The notes beneath the pieces were generated by a model that did not search any database, was not told where the DNA came from, and saw only the letters and a list, made by a program, of their open reading frames with translations. Shown here one piece after another: positions 18,401 through 25,817 of a stretch of 64,000 bases of DNA. Each line of letters opens with the position of its first letter. Position 1 is the first letter of the stretch. Both the position numbers and the translations under genes were made by a program. Origin of the DNA: Prevotella sp. (GTDB taxonomy: Bacteria > Bacteroidota > Bacteroidia > Bacteroidales > Bacteroidaceae); assembly GCA_017478025.1 (NCBI GenBank), contig JAFVGZ010000039.1, positions 23,966 to 87,965 on the forward strand. The letters run 5' to 3'.

Positions 18401-18771
18401 CCAGAAGCCTCGATAGCTATCATCTTGCCTGTCGTGAGCTCGCTCCAATCGTTGATGAGCAATCGGCGCACCAAGTGCGTGATGCTCCAGAAGAGGAACA
18501 GAATACACCCTGCGGAAAGGAGTGCCGACATAGTGTTGACCCACCTTGCCACCTGTGTGGCATCGCTGGCAAAATGTGTGAAGAGATTGGCTGTCAGCAT
18601 GAAGAAAGGTGCGCCAGGCGGGTGACCCACTTCGAGCAGATAGCCTGTGGTAATAAACTCCGGACAATCCCAGAAGGATGCCGTAGGCTCAATGGTAGAG
18701 CAATACACGAAGGCAGCCACCAGAAACGCCAGCCAACCGAGCGTATTATCTACGATACGATACTTTTTCAT
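15412..18771 (-). CDS. DUF2723 / TMEM260-like multipass protein (putative GT-C O-mannosyltransferase)
   Basis: A 1119-aa membrane protein of the DUF2723 family, placed among GT-C glycosyltransferases (GT117) and related to human TMEM260, an O-mannosyltransferase. The N-terminal segment with FWDCPEFITTGYLLEVGHPP is the diagnostic first loop, with the acidic residue expected for a lipid-phosphate-sugar donor. About 12 hydrophobic segments lie in residues 1-660, followed by a soluble region that ends in TPR-like helices. It is coupled to a downstream polysaccharide deacetylase (4-bp overlap) and lies 4 bp after a VTT protein. Protein or envelope glycosylation is inferred from the family. Confidence 0.87.
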   Translation of the reverse strand: MKKYRIVDNTLGWLAFLVAAFVYCSTIEPTASFWDCPEFITTGYLLEVGHPPGAPFFMLTANLFTHFASDATQVARWVNTMSALLSAGCILFLFWSITHLVRRLLINDWSELTTGKMIAIEASGLVGALIYTFSDTFWFSAVEGEVYAYSSFFTAVVFWLILKWEDNADEPNADRWLILIAYMTGLSIGVHLLNLLCIPAIVLVYYYKRYPDADLKGSLVALFISALIVAAVLYGVVPGIITVGGWFELFFVNTLGMPFNTGTIIYLIVLVGVVVWAIWETYQVAKADGAKGDSSLRGNISFALAIAMLGIPFYGYGWSAVIVGVILLALLWLALNFKRKGVAVITNRIKNVTLCCMLMLMIGYSTYALIVVRSSANPPMDQNSPEDIFTLGNYLSRDQYGDRPLLYGQVYTSQVALDVQGNMCIPRMKKGAPIYQKVEKKSADEKDRYFVVRTKDSYEYAQNAFFPRMYDSGHTQAYEDWMGDISGYTVDYDRCGQPMQVKVPSIFEEIRFFLSYQCNFMYWRYFMWNFAGRQNDIQGNGELEHGNWITGISFIDDMLVGDQSKLPKELRENKGHNVFYCMPLLLGLLGLFWQAYKGKRGIQQFWVVFFLFFMTGLAIVLYLNQTPMQPRERDYAYAGSFYAFSIWCGMGVVALIDWLSRLMKKESIAVACIISIAALLVPIQMASQTWDDHDRSGRYTCRDFGQNYLSSLQEGAYPIIFTNGDNDTFPLWYNQDVEQFRTDARVCNLSYLQTDWYIDQMIRPAWKSPSLPITWPRLDYCSGTNEYVSVEPGFKEQILQYFREDPEAAAKEFGEDPFEIKNVLARWVRGNKDNDEMHVIPTDTLYLNIDKEAVLKSGMMIPRDSMGNAQIPDRMVISLAGKRALYKGDLMLLEMLAQHNWTRPLYVALTVGADNYMNLGENFIQEGLVNRITPFHTNDSNNFDTEKTYDMMMNKFKYGGLEKPGLYLDDTVTRMCATHRRLFGTLITKLLEEGKNDKARKALEYAEKVLPEYNLPVSYLFGGGDFAYAHYKLGNAEKGRKSVTAMWDTCQEYLRWYLSLNQHRFMLSQRECMQQLYIMQRLLEIAETFDKPLVDKLYPTLSALMTAYEDRGGSYPSNL

Positions 18772-18775
18772 GTTG

Positions 18776-19249
18776 TTATATTACTTGTACTATTAGTTTC
18801 ACTATATACTCAATCAGATATGCTCCGTATATCAGTACGATATATCTTGTCACCTTTCCTACTGTGATAGAGATAAACGTGATGGTGGGATTGGCTTTCA
18901 TGAGTCCTAGCAGGATTGTTATGGCCGAGCCTAACAACGGTATGAATGCGAAGAACCCCATGTAGGCACCCCTTCCTCGAACGAAGCGCCTCGCTTTGTC
19001 CATCGACTCAGGGCTCACGTGGAGGTATTTCTCAAACCATTCCTCTTTGCCCATGCGACCTACGCAGTAATTGAATCCCGAGCCGAGCACATTGCCTGCG
19101 GTACCGTAGATTATCAGCTCCCACGGATTTATGCCCACAGCCATCAGAGCCAGCATCACCGCCTCTGACGAAAAGGGCAGGAAACTGCCTGCAAGAAATG
19201 CAGCAATAAACATCCCCAACGGCCCGCATTCTATCAGCGTATCAAGCAT
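18776..19249 (-). CDS. YqaA/DedA-related VTT-domain membrane protein
   Basis: A 157-aa multipass inner-membrane protein of the YqaA branch of the VTT (SNARE-associated, DedA-like) family. The signature is ALMAVGINPWELIIYGTAGN followed by GSGFNYCVGRMG, then FIPLLGSAITILLGLMK. DedA-type proteins are implicated in lipid carrier flipping and membrane homeostasis. It is the first gene of the leftward group with the DUF2723 protein 4 bp downstream. The precise function is unknown. Confidence 0.82.
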   Translation of the reverse strand: MLDTLIECGPLGMFIAAFLAGSFLPFSSEAVMLALMAVGINPWELIIYGTAGNVLGSGFNYCVGRMGKEEWFEKYLHVSPESMDKARRFVRGRGAYMGFFAFIPLLGSAITILLGLMKANPTITFISITVGKVTRYIVLIYGAYLIEYIVKLIVQVI

Positions 19250-19261
19250 CGGTTTCGGATT

Positions 19262-19318
19262 TTATGAATTTTGCATTATGCATTATTCATTATGAATTTT
19301 GCATTATGCATTATTAAT
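19262..19318. repeat. duplicated 28-bp AT-rich repeat
   Basis: A unit beginning TATGAATTTTGCATTATGC is present twice between the VTT gene start and the purD stop. The same vocabulary in reverse orientation appears at 29283-29325 and 30549-30617. Confidence 0.8.
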
Positions 19319-20600
19319 TCTCCAGGAGATCCCTGCCTATGTCCCTGCGGAAATATCGTCCCTCGTACTTTATCTTCTCTGCTTCGGTGAAAGACTTACG
19401 CAGAGCCTCTTCCTTGTCCTTACCATAGGATACGACGCTTATCACGCGACCTCCTGCCGTAACAACCTGACCGTCCTTCAACGCCGTACCAGAATGGAAC
19501 ACGATGCTGCCCTCTACCTCGTCTATGCCGCTGATGGGGAAGCCTTTCTTGTATTCCTGGGGATAACCGCCGCTGACAAGCATCACGCAGACAGCCGAAC
19601 GCTCGTCAAACTCTATGCTGCGCTTGTCCAAATCGCCTGCCGCAACACCCTCCAGAAGGTCAACAAGGTCGCTCTTCAGCCTAAGCATAACGCTCTCTGT
19701 CTCAGGGTCTCCCATGCGACAGTTATACTCTATGACCTTAGGCTCGCCGGCAACATTTATCAATCCGAAGAAGATGAAGCCCTTGTAGCAGATATTCTCC
19801 TCTGCCAAACCCTCGACGGTCGGCTTTATTATGCGCTCCTCCACTTTCTGCATCCATTCCTTTGTGGCAAAAGGAACAGGAGTCACACTTCCCATACCTC
19901 CGGTATTCAGGCCTGTGTCACCCTCTCCGATGCGCTTATAGTCCTTTGCCTCAGGCAGTATCTTGTAGTTCTTACCGTCGGTCAGCACAAAGACAGAGCA
20001 CTCTATGCCCGACAGAAATTCCTCTATCACCACGCGCGAGGAGGCTGTGCCGAACATACCGCCCAGCATCTCGCCCAGCTCTTTCTTCGCCTCTTCCAGG
20101 GTATTGAGTATCAGCACTCCCTTTCCGGCACAGAGGCCGTCAGCCTTCAGCACGTATGGTGCCTGCAGGGTCTCAAGAAACTTCAATCCCTCTTCCAGGT
20201 GCTCACCGTCAAAGGTGTTGTATGCTGCTGTAGGGATATTGTGGCGCATCATGAAGGCCTTAGCGAAGTCCTTGCTGCCCTCCATCTGTGCTCCGTACTT
20301 TGACGGACCTATCACGGGGATATCCTTAGTACGGGCGTCTGCGCTGAGATCGTCATAGATGCCCTTCACCAGAGGGTCTTCAGGACCTACTACGACCATC
20401 TTCACATCATTGTCAACGACAAACTGCTTTATGGCCTCAAAGTCATCAGCCTTGATTGCCACATTCTTTCCCTTACCGCCAACGCCGTCCGTTCCGGCAT
20501 TACCAGGAGCGATAAACAGGGTGTCACACTTTTCGCTTTGCGAAATCTTCCATGCAAGAGCATGCTCACGGCCACCAGAGCCTAACAGTAGTATGTTCAT
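19314..20600 (-). CDS. purD: phosphoribosylamine-glycine ligase
   Basis: PurD catalyses the ATP-dependent joining of glycine to 5-phosphoribosylamine, the second step of purine synthesis. The 428-aa length is standard. The N-terminal [15 protein letters not shown] motif, the ATP-grasp segment [12 protein letters not shown] and the Mg-binding [12 protein letters not shown] are all intact. It is the last gene of a leftward cluster beginning with cysE and lies 41 bp after the S9 peptidase gene. The final codons (ENSTOP) lie next to an AT-rich repeat. Confidence 0.97.
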   Translation of the reverse strand: MNILLLGSGGREHALAWKISQSEKCDTLFIAPGNAGTDGVGGKGKNVAIKADDFEAIKQFVVDNDVKMVVVGPEDPLVKGIYDDLSADARTKDIPVIGPSKYGAQMEGSKDFAKAFMMRHNIPTAAYNTFDGEHLEEGLKFLETLQAPYVLKADGLCAGKGVLILNTLEEAKKELGEMLGGMFGTASSRVVIEEFLSGIECSVFVLTDGKNYKILPEAKDYKRIGEGDTGLNTGGMGSVTPVPFATKEWMQKVEERIIKPTVEGLAEENICYKGFIFFGLINVAGEPKVIEYNCRMGDPETESVMLRLKSDLVDLLEGVAAGDLDKRSIEFDERSAVCVMLVSGGYPQEYKKGFPISGIDEVEGSIVFHSGTALKDGQVVTAGGRVISVVSYGKDKEEALRKSFTEAEKIKYEGRYFRRDIGRDLLEN

Positions 20601-20616
20601 TCTATTACACCTTATT

Positions 20617-20676
20617 TATTATATTGTTCAATGAATCGGAATTACCTATTATATTGTTCAAAGAATCGGGTTATTC
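20617..20676. repeat. 30-bp tandem duplication at the 3' end of the S9 peptidase gene
   Basis: A word beginning TATTATATTGTTCAA and running about 23 bp occurs at 20617-20639 and 20647-20669, spaced 30 bp, with one mismatch. The copy inside the gene encodes RFFEQYN; the copy beyond the stop would encode RFIEQYN in the same frame. It is a duplicated gene end. Confidence 0.75.
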
Positions 20677-22519
20677 TGTCATACAGGTGCACCGCATCGT
20701 GCCCGCTTACGTTGTGCTTGGCCTCAGGATATACGAAGAAATCAGGCTGCTTTCCCGCTTTGATGCACTCATCCAGGAAGCTGAGGGCATGTAGCGGCAG
20801 CACCACATCGTCCTTCATTCCTATTATGATCTGCAGCGGCGCGTTCAGGTTCTTTGCCTTGCCGGGCAGCGAGGTCAGCGCATATCCCTCCGGATTATTC
20901 TGAGGGGTGCCCATGTAGCGCTCTCCATACATCACCTCGTACCATTTCCAGTCAGTCACAGGACCTCCAGCTACGCCACACTTGAAGACATCGGGATAGT
21001 TTGTCAGGAGCGAGAGCGTCATGAACCCGCCAAAGCTCCATCCGAACACCCCTACCCTCTTCATGTCTGTAAAGGGCAGCGTGGAGAGGAACTCTATTCC
21101 TCGCATCTGGTCGCGCATCTCTTCCTGCCCCAACCTGTGATGGGTCACTTGCTCAAACTCCCTGCCTCTGTTCTCCGAGCCTCTGTTGTCGAGCACGAAC
21201 ACCACATAGCCCTTCTGCGCCATGTAGGTCTCCCACCTGCGTGAGTTCCATTGCCACGAGGCATCGATGTTGTGAACGTGCGGGCCGCCATAGACATAGA
21301 GCACTACGGGCAGCTTCTCTCCCCGTCTCATCTTTGCCGGCATCACCATGCGATAGTGCAGCTCCGTGCTGTCATCAGCAGCCTTTATCGTGCCGTGTCT
21401 GAAGATGGGCTTCTCATACTCTGCCCACGGGTCCTTGCTTCTCAGCACTTCCTGACGCTCCCCCGTCAGCAGGTTCAGCGTGGCATACACATGCGGCACC
21501 TCCGGCTCGCTCCATTCGTCGAGCAGCATCGTGCCCCCGGCATTCAGCATTCCCGTGTGCCAGCCTTTTCCGTTGTCCAAAGGTGTGCACTCGCCTGTGG
21601 CAATGTCAACGCTGACGATATTTCGCTGTATGGGCGACACCATGTTGCCCTCAAGGATGACGCTCTTCTTCTCCTTGCAGAAGCCGAGTACTCTCATCAC
21701 CTCCCACTCTCCTTTGGTCAGCTGTCTGAGCTCTTTGCCGTCTGTGGAGCAGAGGTATAGGTGCATGAATCCATCGCGGCGGCTCCACATCAGGAAGCGC
21801 GTCTTGTCCCAAGGCAGAAACTCTATCGGGTGCTGCGGCTCCGTGTATTTGTCATCGTGCTCAGGATAGAGCCTCTGCACGCATTCGCCGCAATTCACAT
21901 CATAGACAGCCAGATAGGAATCCGTCTGCTCCCTGTTCAGCTCTATCACATAGAGCAGCGTCCCGTCCGGGTTCCACGCCAGGTTGGTGAAGTATCTGTC
22001 TCGCGGCTCGCCGGTCTTGAGATACGTGGTCGTGGCTTTCTCTATGTCATACACCCCGATAGTCACCTCATGGCTGCGTGTTCCCGCCATAGGATAGGCA
22101 TCGTCACGCTCCACCATCGACTGATCCATTCTGTAGAACGCCACCTTGTCCTTTTGTGGAGCCAGGAAGATGCCCGTGCTGATGCCGAACTCATTGCGAT
22201 GTACGGATTCGCCATATACCAGCAGCCGCGAACCGTCGTTGGTGACGCGCAGGGGCTCCGCTTCCTCTGAGGTCTTTACATACACGTCATATTCTAGCGT
22301 ATATACCATAGGGTATTCCTGGGCGCGTGTCCTCTCGGCAGCATCAACGAGCGTTTCGCCGTCCCACCAATAGGAGCGCGACTCCGGCGACATCTCGTCG
22401 TAACTGTTGCCGCCCCTTATCAGGTCCTCAAGCGTGAATAAACGTTTCTCTGCCATTACGAAATGCGATAGAAGCACACCTAACAGTATGAAGAGTACCT
22501 TCTGCCTCATCACCTCCAT
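20642..22519 (-). CDS. S9 family dipeptidyl-peptidase IV-like serine peptidase, exported
   Basis: A 625-aa prolyl-type peptidase. It has an N-terminal signal peptide (about 1-23, ending MAE), a beta-propeller region (about 60-390, DPPIV N-domain) and an alpha/beta hydrolase domain. The catalytic Ser495 lies in GWSFGG, the Asp at 570 or 571 in MKDDVV, and His602 in EAKHNV. DPPIV enzymes release X-Pro dipeptides and serve peptide nutrition in Prevotella and Porphyromonas. It is somewhat shorter than the typical 710-750 aa, with the shortening in the propeller. It lies 4 bp downstream of the RNA methyltransferase gene. Confidence 0.9.
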   Translation of the reverse strand: MEVMRQKVLFILLGVLLSHFVMAEKRLFTLEDLIRGGNSYDEMSPESRSYWWDGETLVDAAERTRAQEYPMVYTLEYDVYVKTSEEAEPLRVTNDGSRLLVYGESVHRNEFGISTGIFLAPQKDKVAFYRMDQSMVERDDAYPMAGTRSHEVTIGVYDIEKATTTYLKTGEPRDRYFTNLAWNPDGTLLYVIELNREQTDSYLAVYDVNCGECVQRLYPEHDDKYTEPQHPIEFLPWDKTRFLMWSRRDGFMHLYLCSTDGKELRQLTKGEWEVMRVLGFCKEKKSVILEGNMVSPIQRNIVSVDIATGECTPLDNGKGWHTGMLNAGGTMLLDEWSEPEVPHVYATLNLLTGERQEVLRSKDPWAEYEKPIFRHGTIKAADDSTELHYRMVMPAKMRRGEKLPVVLYVYGGPHVHNIDASWQWNSRRWETYMAQKGYVVFVLDNRGSENRGREFEQVTHHRLGQEEMRDQMRGIEFLSTLPFTDMKRVGVFGWSFGGFMTLSLLTNYPDVFKCGVAGGPVTDWKWYEVMYGERYMGTPQNNPEGYALTSLPGKAKNLNAPLQIIIGMKDDVVLPLHALSFLDECIKAGKQPDFFVYPEAKHNVSGHDAVHLYDRITRFFEQYNR

Positions 22520-22523
22520 TTAT

Positions 22524-24149
22524 CTACTTATCACCCCTGAACGGCTTGCCGCCCTTGAAGGGCCTGCCTCCTTTGAACTGTCCGTCACCCTTGAACGGCT
22601 TACCGCCCTTGAACGGCCTGTCACCATTGAATGAACGGTCGCCCTTGAACGGCCTGTCACCATTGAATGAACGGTCGCCCTTGAACGGCCTGTCACCATT
22701 GAATGAACGGTCGCCCTTGAATGGCCTGTCACTATTAAAAGTTCTGTCGCCCCTGAACGGTTTTCTGTCCCCGAAGGGCTTTCTGTCATCAAAGGAGTCT
22801 CTGTCATCAAAGGACTTTCTCCTGAAGCGGTCTCCGTCTCTCTTCTCCAGGCTTCTGAAGCGGAATCCCAGAATGTCGGCTTCCTCGTTGCTTTCATTCT
22901 CTTCCTTTCTCTTCTCATAGTCACGCTTCTGCCATGAGCGGCGCTTCTCGGCCATCTTCTGCTTCTCTTCCTCTGTCTTTACTATGCCGCCCTCCTGACG
23001 ATATTCTTTGAGCTTTCCGTCAAAGATGGCATATTTCCTGTACTCACACTCCAGCGAGCCGTTGTACAGAGGCACCTTCAGCGAGGGCTTCAGTCCTATC
23101 TGCTGGAAACACTCTTCCCTGTATGACAGCACCCAGGCCTCGCCTCCCAGGAAGGCATGCTTCAGGCGCTCGCCTATCATTCTGTAGGTCTCCATCAGGT
23201 TTGACGTTGAGATACGCTCCCCGTAAGGCGGGTTGGTCACCATCACGGCGCGCCCTTCTATGCTCTGGAAGTCCCTGAAGTCCTTCTGCTCTATGGTGAT
23301 ATCGTTGGATAATCCCGCAGCCTTCACATTGTTCTTAGCCATATTGACGGCCTTGAAGTCTATGTCATATCCGTAGATGTGGTGGGTGAACTCCCTCTCC
23401 TGCGAGTCATCGTTGTATATCTCGTCAAAGAGTTCGCTGTCATAGTCGGCCCATTTCTCAAAGGCATACTGTTTTCTGAATACTCCCGGAGCGATATTCC
23501 TTGCTATCATCGCCGCCTCAATGGGTATAGTGCCCGAGCCGCACATGGGGTCATAGAAGTCGCACTCTCCCTGCCATCCGGTCATCATGATCATTCCGGC
23601 TGCCAGCACCTCGTTGAGCGGAGCCTCTACCTGCTCCTGTCTGTAGCCGCGACGGTGAAGGGAGTCGCCGCTGGAGTCAAGCGATACGGTGGCGTCCTCA
23701 TTGTGTATGTGGATATTCAGCCTTACGTCCGGGTCGCTCACCGAGATTGCGGGACGCTTGCCCGTGCGCTCTCTGAACTGATCGACTATCGCGTCCTTCA
23801 CCTTGTAGGTCACGAAGCGCGAATTGCTGAACGTCTCGCTATACACTACCGAATCAACGGTAAATGTCTTATTCTCACCGATATACTCACTCCAGTTTAT
23901 CTCTTTGATTGCATCATACACCTCTTCTGCCGATGCTGCCGTGAAGCGCTTGATTGGCTTCAGTATGCGTATGGCGGTGCGCAATGAGAAGTTTGCGCGA
24001 TACATCATCTCCTTGTCGCCGCGGAACGATACCACGCGGCATCCCTTCACAACATCCTTTGCACCCAGAGCGGTCAACTCGCCGCACAACAGATCCTCAA
24101 GACCCATGAAGGTCTTTGCTATCATTTCAAATTCCTGTTCCATCTTCAA
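22524..24149 (-). CDS. THUMP-domain class I RNA methyltransferase (RlmL N-domain/YpsC type) with repetitive tail
   Basis: A 541-aa protein. The N-terminal THUMP domain (about 50-160) binds RNA, and the methyltransferase domain (about 165-385) contains the FYDPMCGSGTIPIEAA SAM motif and the catalytic VTNPPYGERI motif. Relatives make m2G in 23S rRNA. After residue about 400 a charged linker leads to a low-complexity tail of FKGDRxF/FNGDRPF repeats (about 455-541). The tail resembles RNA-binding RGG-like or helicase tails. The gene overlaps cysE by 23 bp and is followed 4 bp later by the S9 peptidase gene. Confidence 0.9.
   Translation of the reverse strand: MKMEQEFEMIAKTFMGLEDLLCGELTALGAKDVVKGCRVVSFRGDKEMMYRANFSLRTAIRILKPIKRFTAASAEEVYDAIKEINWSEYIGENKTFTVDSVVYSETFSNSRFVTYKVKDAIVDQFRERTGKRPAISVSDPDVRLNIHIHNEDATVSLDSSGDSLHRRGYRQEQVEAPLNEVLAAGMIMMTGWQGECDFYDPMCGSGTIPIEAAMIARNIAPGVFRKQYAFEKWADYDSELFDEIYNDDSQEREFTHHIYGYDIDFKAVNMAKNNVKAAGLSNDITIEQKDFRDFQSIEGRAVMVTNPPYGERISTSNLMETYRMIGERLKHAFLGGEAWVLSYREECFQQIGLKPSLKVPLYNGSLECEYRKYAIFDGKLKEYRQEGGIVKTEEEKQKMAEKRRSWQKRDYEKRKEENESNEEADILGFRFRSLEKRDGDRFRRKSFDDRDSFDDRKPFGDRKPFRGDRTFNSDRPFKGDRSFNGDRPFKGDRSFNGDRPFKGDRSFNGDRPFKGGKPFKGDGQFKGGRPFKGGKPFRGDK
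22540..22740 (-). repeat. 36-bp in-frame tandem repeat in the RNA methyltransferase tail
   Basis: Units of 36 bp encode the 12-residue motif DRPFKGDRSFNG, in three near-identical tandem copies flanked by degenerate ones. Because 36 is divisible by three, copy-number change would keep the frame and only alter tail length. Confidence 0.9.
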
Positions 24150-25041
24150 ATCCCTTCAGGATCTTAACATTTTTATAAATTTTACTTCCTGGGGCTACAT
24201 TCTCCGTAACCCACTTGTTTGCTCCTATAACGCTTCCCCTGCCAATGGTGATGCGGCCCAGAATGGTGGCGTTGCTATATACTATCACATCATCCTCCAA
24301 GATAGGATGGCGGGGAATGCCCTTGATTGGGTTACCGTTTTCATCCAGCGGGAACGAAAGCGCCCCGAGCGTAACACCCTGATAGAGCTTCACATTGTTG
24401 CCGATGATGCATGTGGCGCCTATCACTACGCCCGTGCCGTGATCTATCGTGAAATGATGACCTATCTCTGCCGCGGGGTGAATGTCTATGCCCGTCTCCG
24501 AATGGGCCAGCTCCGAAATCATTCTCGGGATAAGCGGCACGCCGAGCAGATGCAGCTCATGAGCCAGACGATAGTTCACCAAAGTGCGTATCACGGGATA
24601 GCAGCAGATTATCTCGCTGAATGATGTGGCAGCGGGGTCACCGTTGAAGGCTGCCTCAACGTCTGTCTTCAGCAGGCAGCGAATGTCAGGCAATTTGCTC
24701 ACTATGGCCTCTGAGATTTCTATGGACTTCTGGCGTATCTCATCGGTAGCGGGGTGACAACCCTCGTAGCATAAGCCCGCTACGACCTGTTTCTTCAGTA
24801 TGCGAAAGAAACTCTCTGTCTCTACACCTATGCGGTACTTCAGCGTTTCCTTTCTCACCTTGTTGCGCCCGAAGAATCCGGGAAACAGAATGCCGCGCAC
24901 TATCTCCATCATCTCTTTCAGTGCATCGCTTGAGGGCAGAGGCACACTCTCTTTCACCTGGTGCGACAACCCTGCGAGATTCTCAGGTGCCGACAGCTTT
25001 TCAACAGTATCCGGGAGGACAGTCTCGATATTGCTTATCAT
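24127..25041 (-). CDS. cysE: serine O-acetyltransferase
   Basis: Makes O-acetylserine from serine and acetyl-CoA, the first step of cysteine synthesis. The 304-aa protein has an N-terminal helical domain and a C-terminal left-handed beta-helix of hexapeptide repeats, with catalytic DIHPAAEIGHHFTIDHGTGV and GVTLG...HPILEDDVIVYSNATILG. It is the long Bacteroidetes form with an N-terminal helical extension. The start at 25041 lies about 30 bp after a strong -7 box. It heads the leftward cluster and overlaps the RNA methyltransferase gene by 23 bp. Confidence 0.93.
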   Translation of the reverse strand: MISNIETVLPDTVEKLSAPENLAGLSHQVKESVPLPSSDALKEMMEIVRGILFPGFFGRNKVRKETLKYRIGVETESFFRILKKQVVAGLCYEGCHPATDEIRQKSIEISEAIVSKLPDIRCLLKTDVEAAFNGDPAATSFSEIICCYPVIRTLVNYRLAHELHLLGVPLIPRMISELAHSETGIDIHPAAEIGHHFTIDHGTGVVIGATCIIGNNVKLYQGVTLGALSFPLDENGNPIKGIPRHPILEDDVIVYSNATILGRITIGRGSVIGANKWVTENVAPGSKIYKNVKILKGFEDGTGI

Positions 25042-25070
25042 AAATTCTTCTATTTTTTTCTAATTCGCGT

Positions 25071-25079
25071 GCAAAGGTA
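25071..25079 (-). promoter_or_regulatory. -7 box for cysE
   Basis: The minus strand reads TACCTTTGC about 30 bp before the cysE start. The 33 bp containing it are repeated in inverted orientation at 25777-25809 as the rsfS promoter (30 of 33 bases identical). Confidence 0.7.
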
Positions 25080-25136
25080 CGATTAAGTTTTGAGATACAC
25101 AAGAAAAAGTGCTTGCATTTTACATTGGCGCATGAG

Positions 25137-25220
25137 TTAAGTTACTTATCTCCTTGCGTTAAGTTGCTCATCTCCTTGCGTTAAGTTACTTATCTCCTTG
25201 CGTTAAGTTACTTATCTTCC
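25137..25220. repeat. 22-bp tandem repeat, four copies
   Basis: TTAAGTTACTTATCTCCTTG-type units start at 25137, 25159, 25181 and 25203, an exact 22-bp period of about two helical turns. The second copy has two substitutions and the fourth is truncated after TCTTCC. The block sits about 60 bp upstream of the cysE -7 box. The exact helical phasing suits cooperative protein binding, but no binding protein is known. Confidence 0.85.
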
Positions 25221-25279
25221 CTGTTGGGGGCGCGGGAGGGGGTGAAACTGGGGCATGTATCGGCGGAGGATTTTTTCAT
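25208..25279 (-). CDS. possible 23-aa small ORF behind its own -7 box
   Basis: ATG (MKKSSADTCP...) begins 4 bp after a -7 box at 25284-25291, the same layout as the small ORF at 5265-5366. Its end lies in the 22-bp repeat. Coding is uncertain; it may be a chance ORF behind a real promoter. Confidence 0.2.
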   Translation of the reverse strand: MKKSSADTCPSFTPSRAPNREDK

Positions 25280-25283
25280 GCTG

Positions 25284-25291
25284 CAAAGTTA
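25284..25291 (-). promoter_or_regulatory. distal -7 box upstream of cysE
   Basis: The minus strand reads TAACTTTG followed by CAGCATG, nearly identical in layout to 5364-5378. It may be a second cysE promoter or drive a small transcript. Confidence 0.4.
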
Positions 25292-25372
25292 CAACTATCC
25301 ACTTGCGGTTTACGAATACTTTGGCAATTATTTTCAAACATTTTTTCAATGGTGACAAACGATGATGACAAT

Positions 25373-25532
25373 GTGGTCATTTTGGTCATTTTGGTCATTT
25401 GTCAAAATCGAAAACGGAAAGTCAAAATCAACCACTATAATAATAAAAATAAATATTTTTATTATTATAGTGAGCAAAATGACCACTTCCGAAATCGAAA
25501 ATGACCAAAATGACCTTGACCAAAATGACCAC
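25373..25532. repeat. 160-bp imperfect inverted repeat, possible MITE
   Basis: GTGGTCATTTTGGTCA at 25373-25388 is perfectly inverted at 25517-25532. The interior is an imperfect inverted repeat rich in GGTCATTTT words, with a 40-bp palindrome at its centre (25433-25472, 38 of 40 positions paired). No ORF spans it. The size and symmetry fit a small non-autonomous element or a strong cruciform/hairpin. Confidence 0.75.
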
Positions 25533-25800
25533 TTGACAAGTCAGTTGTCTGCAATGTAGAAATGTAAAGAGAAGCACATGTTTCCCAAATGCTTTAACAA
25601 TGCAAAAAAGCACGGTTTCATCGGCAAAAATGGCCGTATTGCATATTGGTTTTTTCTAGGTTTTTACCTCATCAACAGGGGAAAAACGACCTCATCTGCT
25701 TGACATTTCGCAAGAGGGAAACGCCCTTTAGGGCGCGCTTGTGAGAGCCATGTGTCATAAATTTTCAATTTGATTTCTTGCATATCTCAAAACTTAATCG

Positions 25801-25808
25801 TAACTTTG
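25801..25808 (+). promoter_or_regulatory. -7 box for rsfS
   Basis: TAACTTTG lies 10 bp before the ATG at 25818. TTG at 25778-25780 is 20 bp upstream. This placement rules out the upstream in-frame ATG at 25770 as the start. Confidence 0.65.
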
Positions 25809-25817
25809 CAACCAATT

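Larger units (their letters stand above)
25042..25800. other. divergent intergenic region with nested inverted repeats
   Basis: About 760 bp between cysE (leftward) and rsfS (rightward). At its two ends is a 33-bp inverted repeat carrying the promoters of both genes (25071-25103 and 25777-25809). Inside lie a 22-bp tandem repeat (25137-25220), a -7 box with a 23-codon ORF (25208-25291), a 160-bp imperfect inverted repeat (25373-25532) and, at its centre, a 40-bp near-perfect palindrome (25433-25472). No larger gene is supported. Confidence 0.8.

Noticed and set aside
19299-20303. 334-codon ORF antisense to purD
   Set aside because: purD is unmistakable on the other strand; the antisense frame shows no motif.
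25137-25220. Plasmid-type iterons / replication origin
   Set aside because: Four 22-bp repeats look iteron-like, but no Rep gene or DnaA-box cluster was seen and the region is a chromosomal promoter gap.
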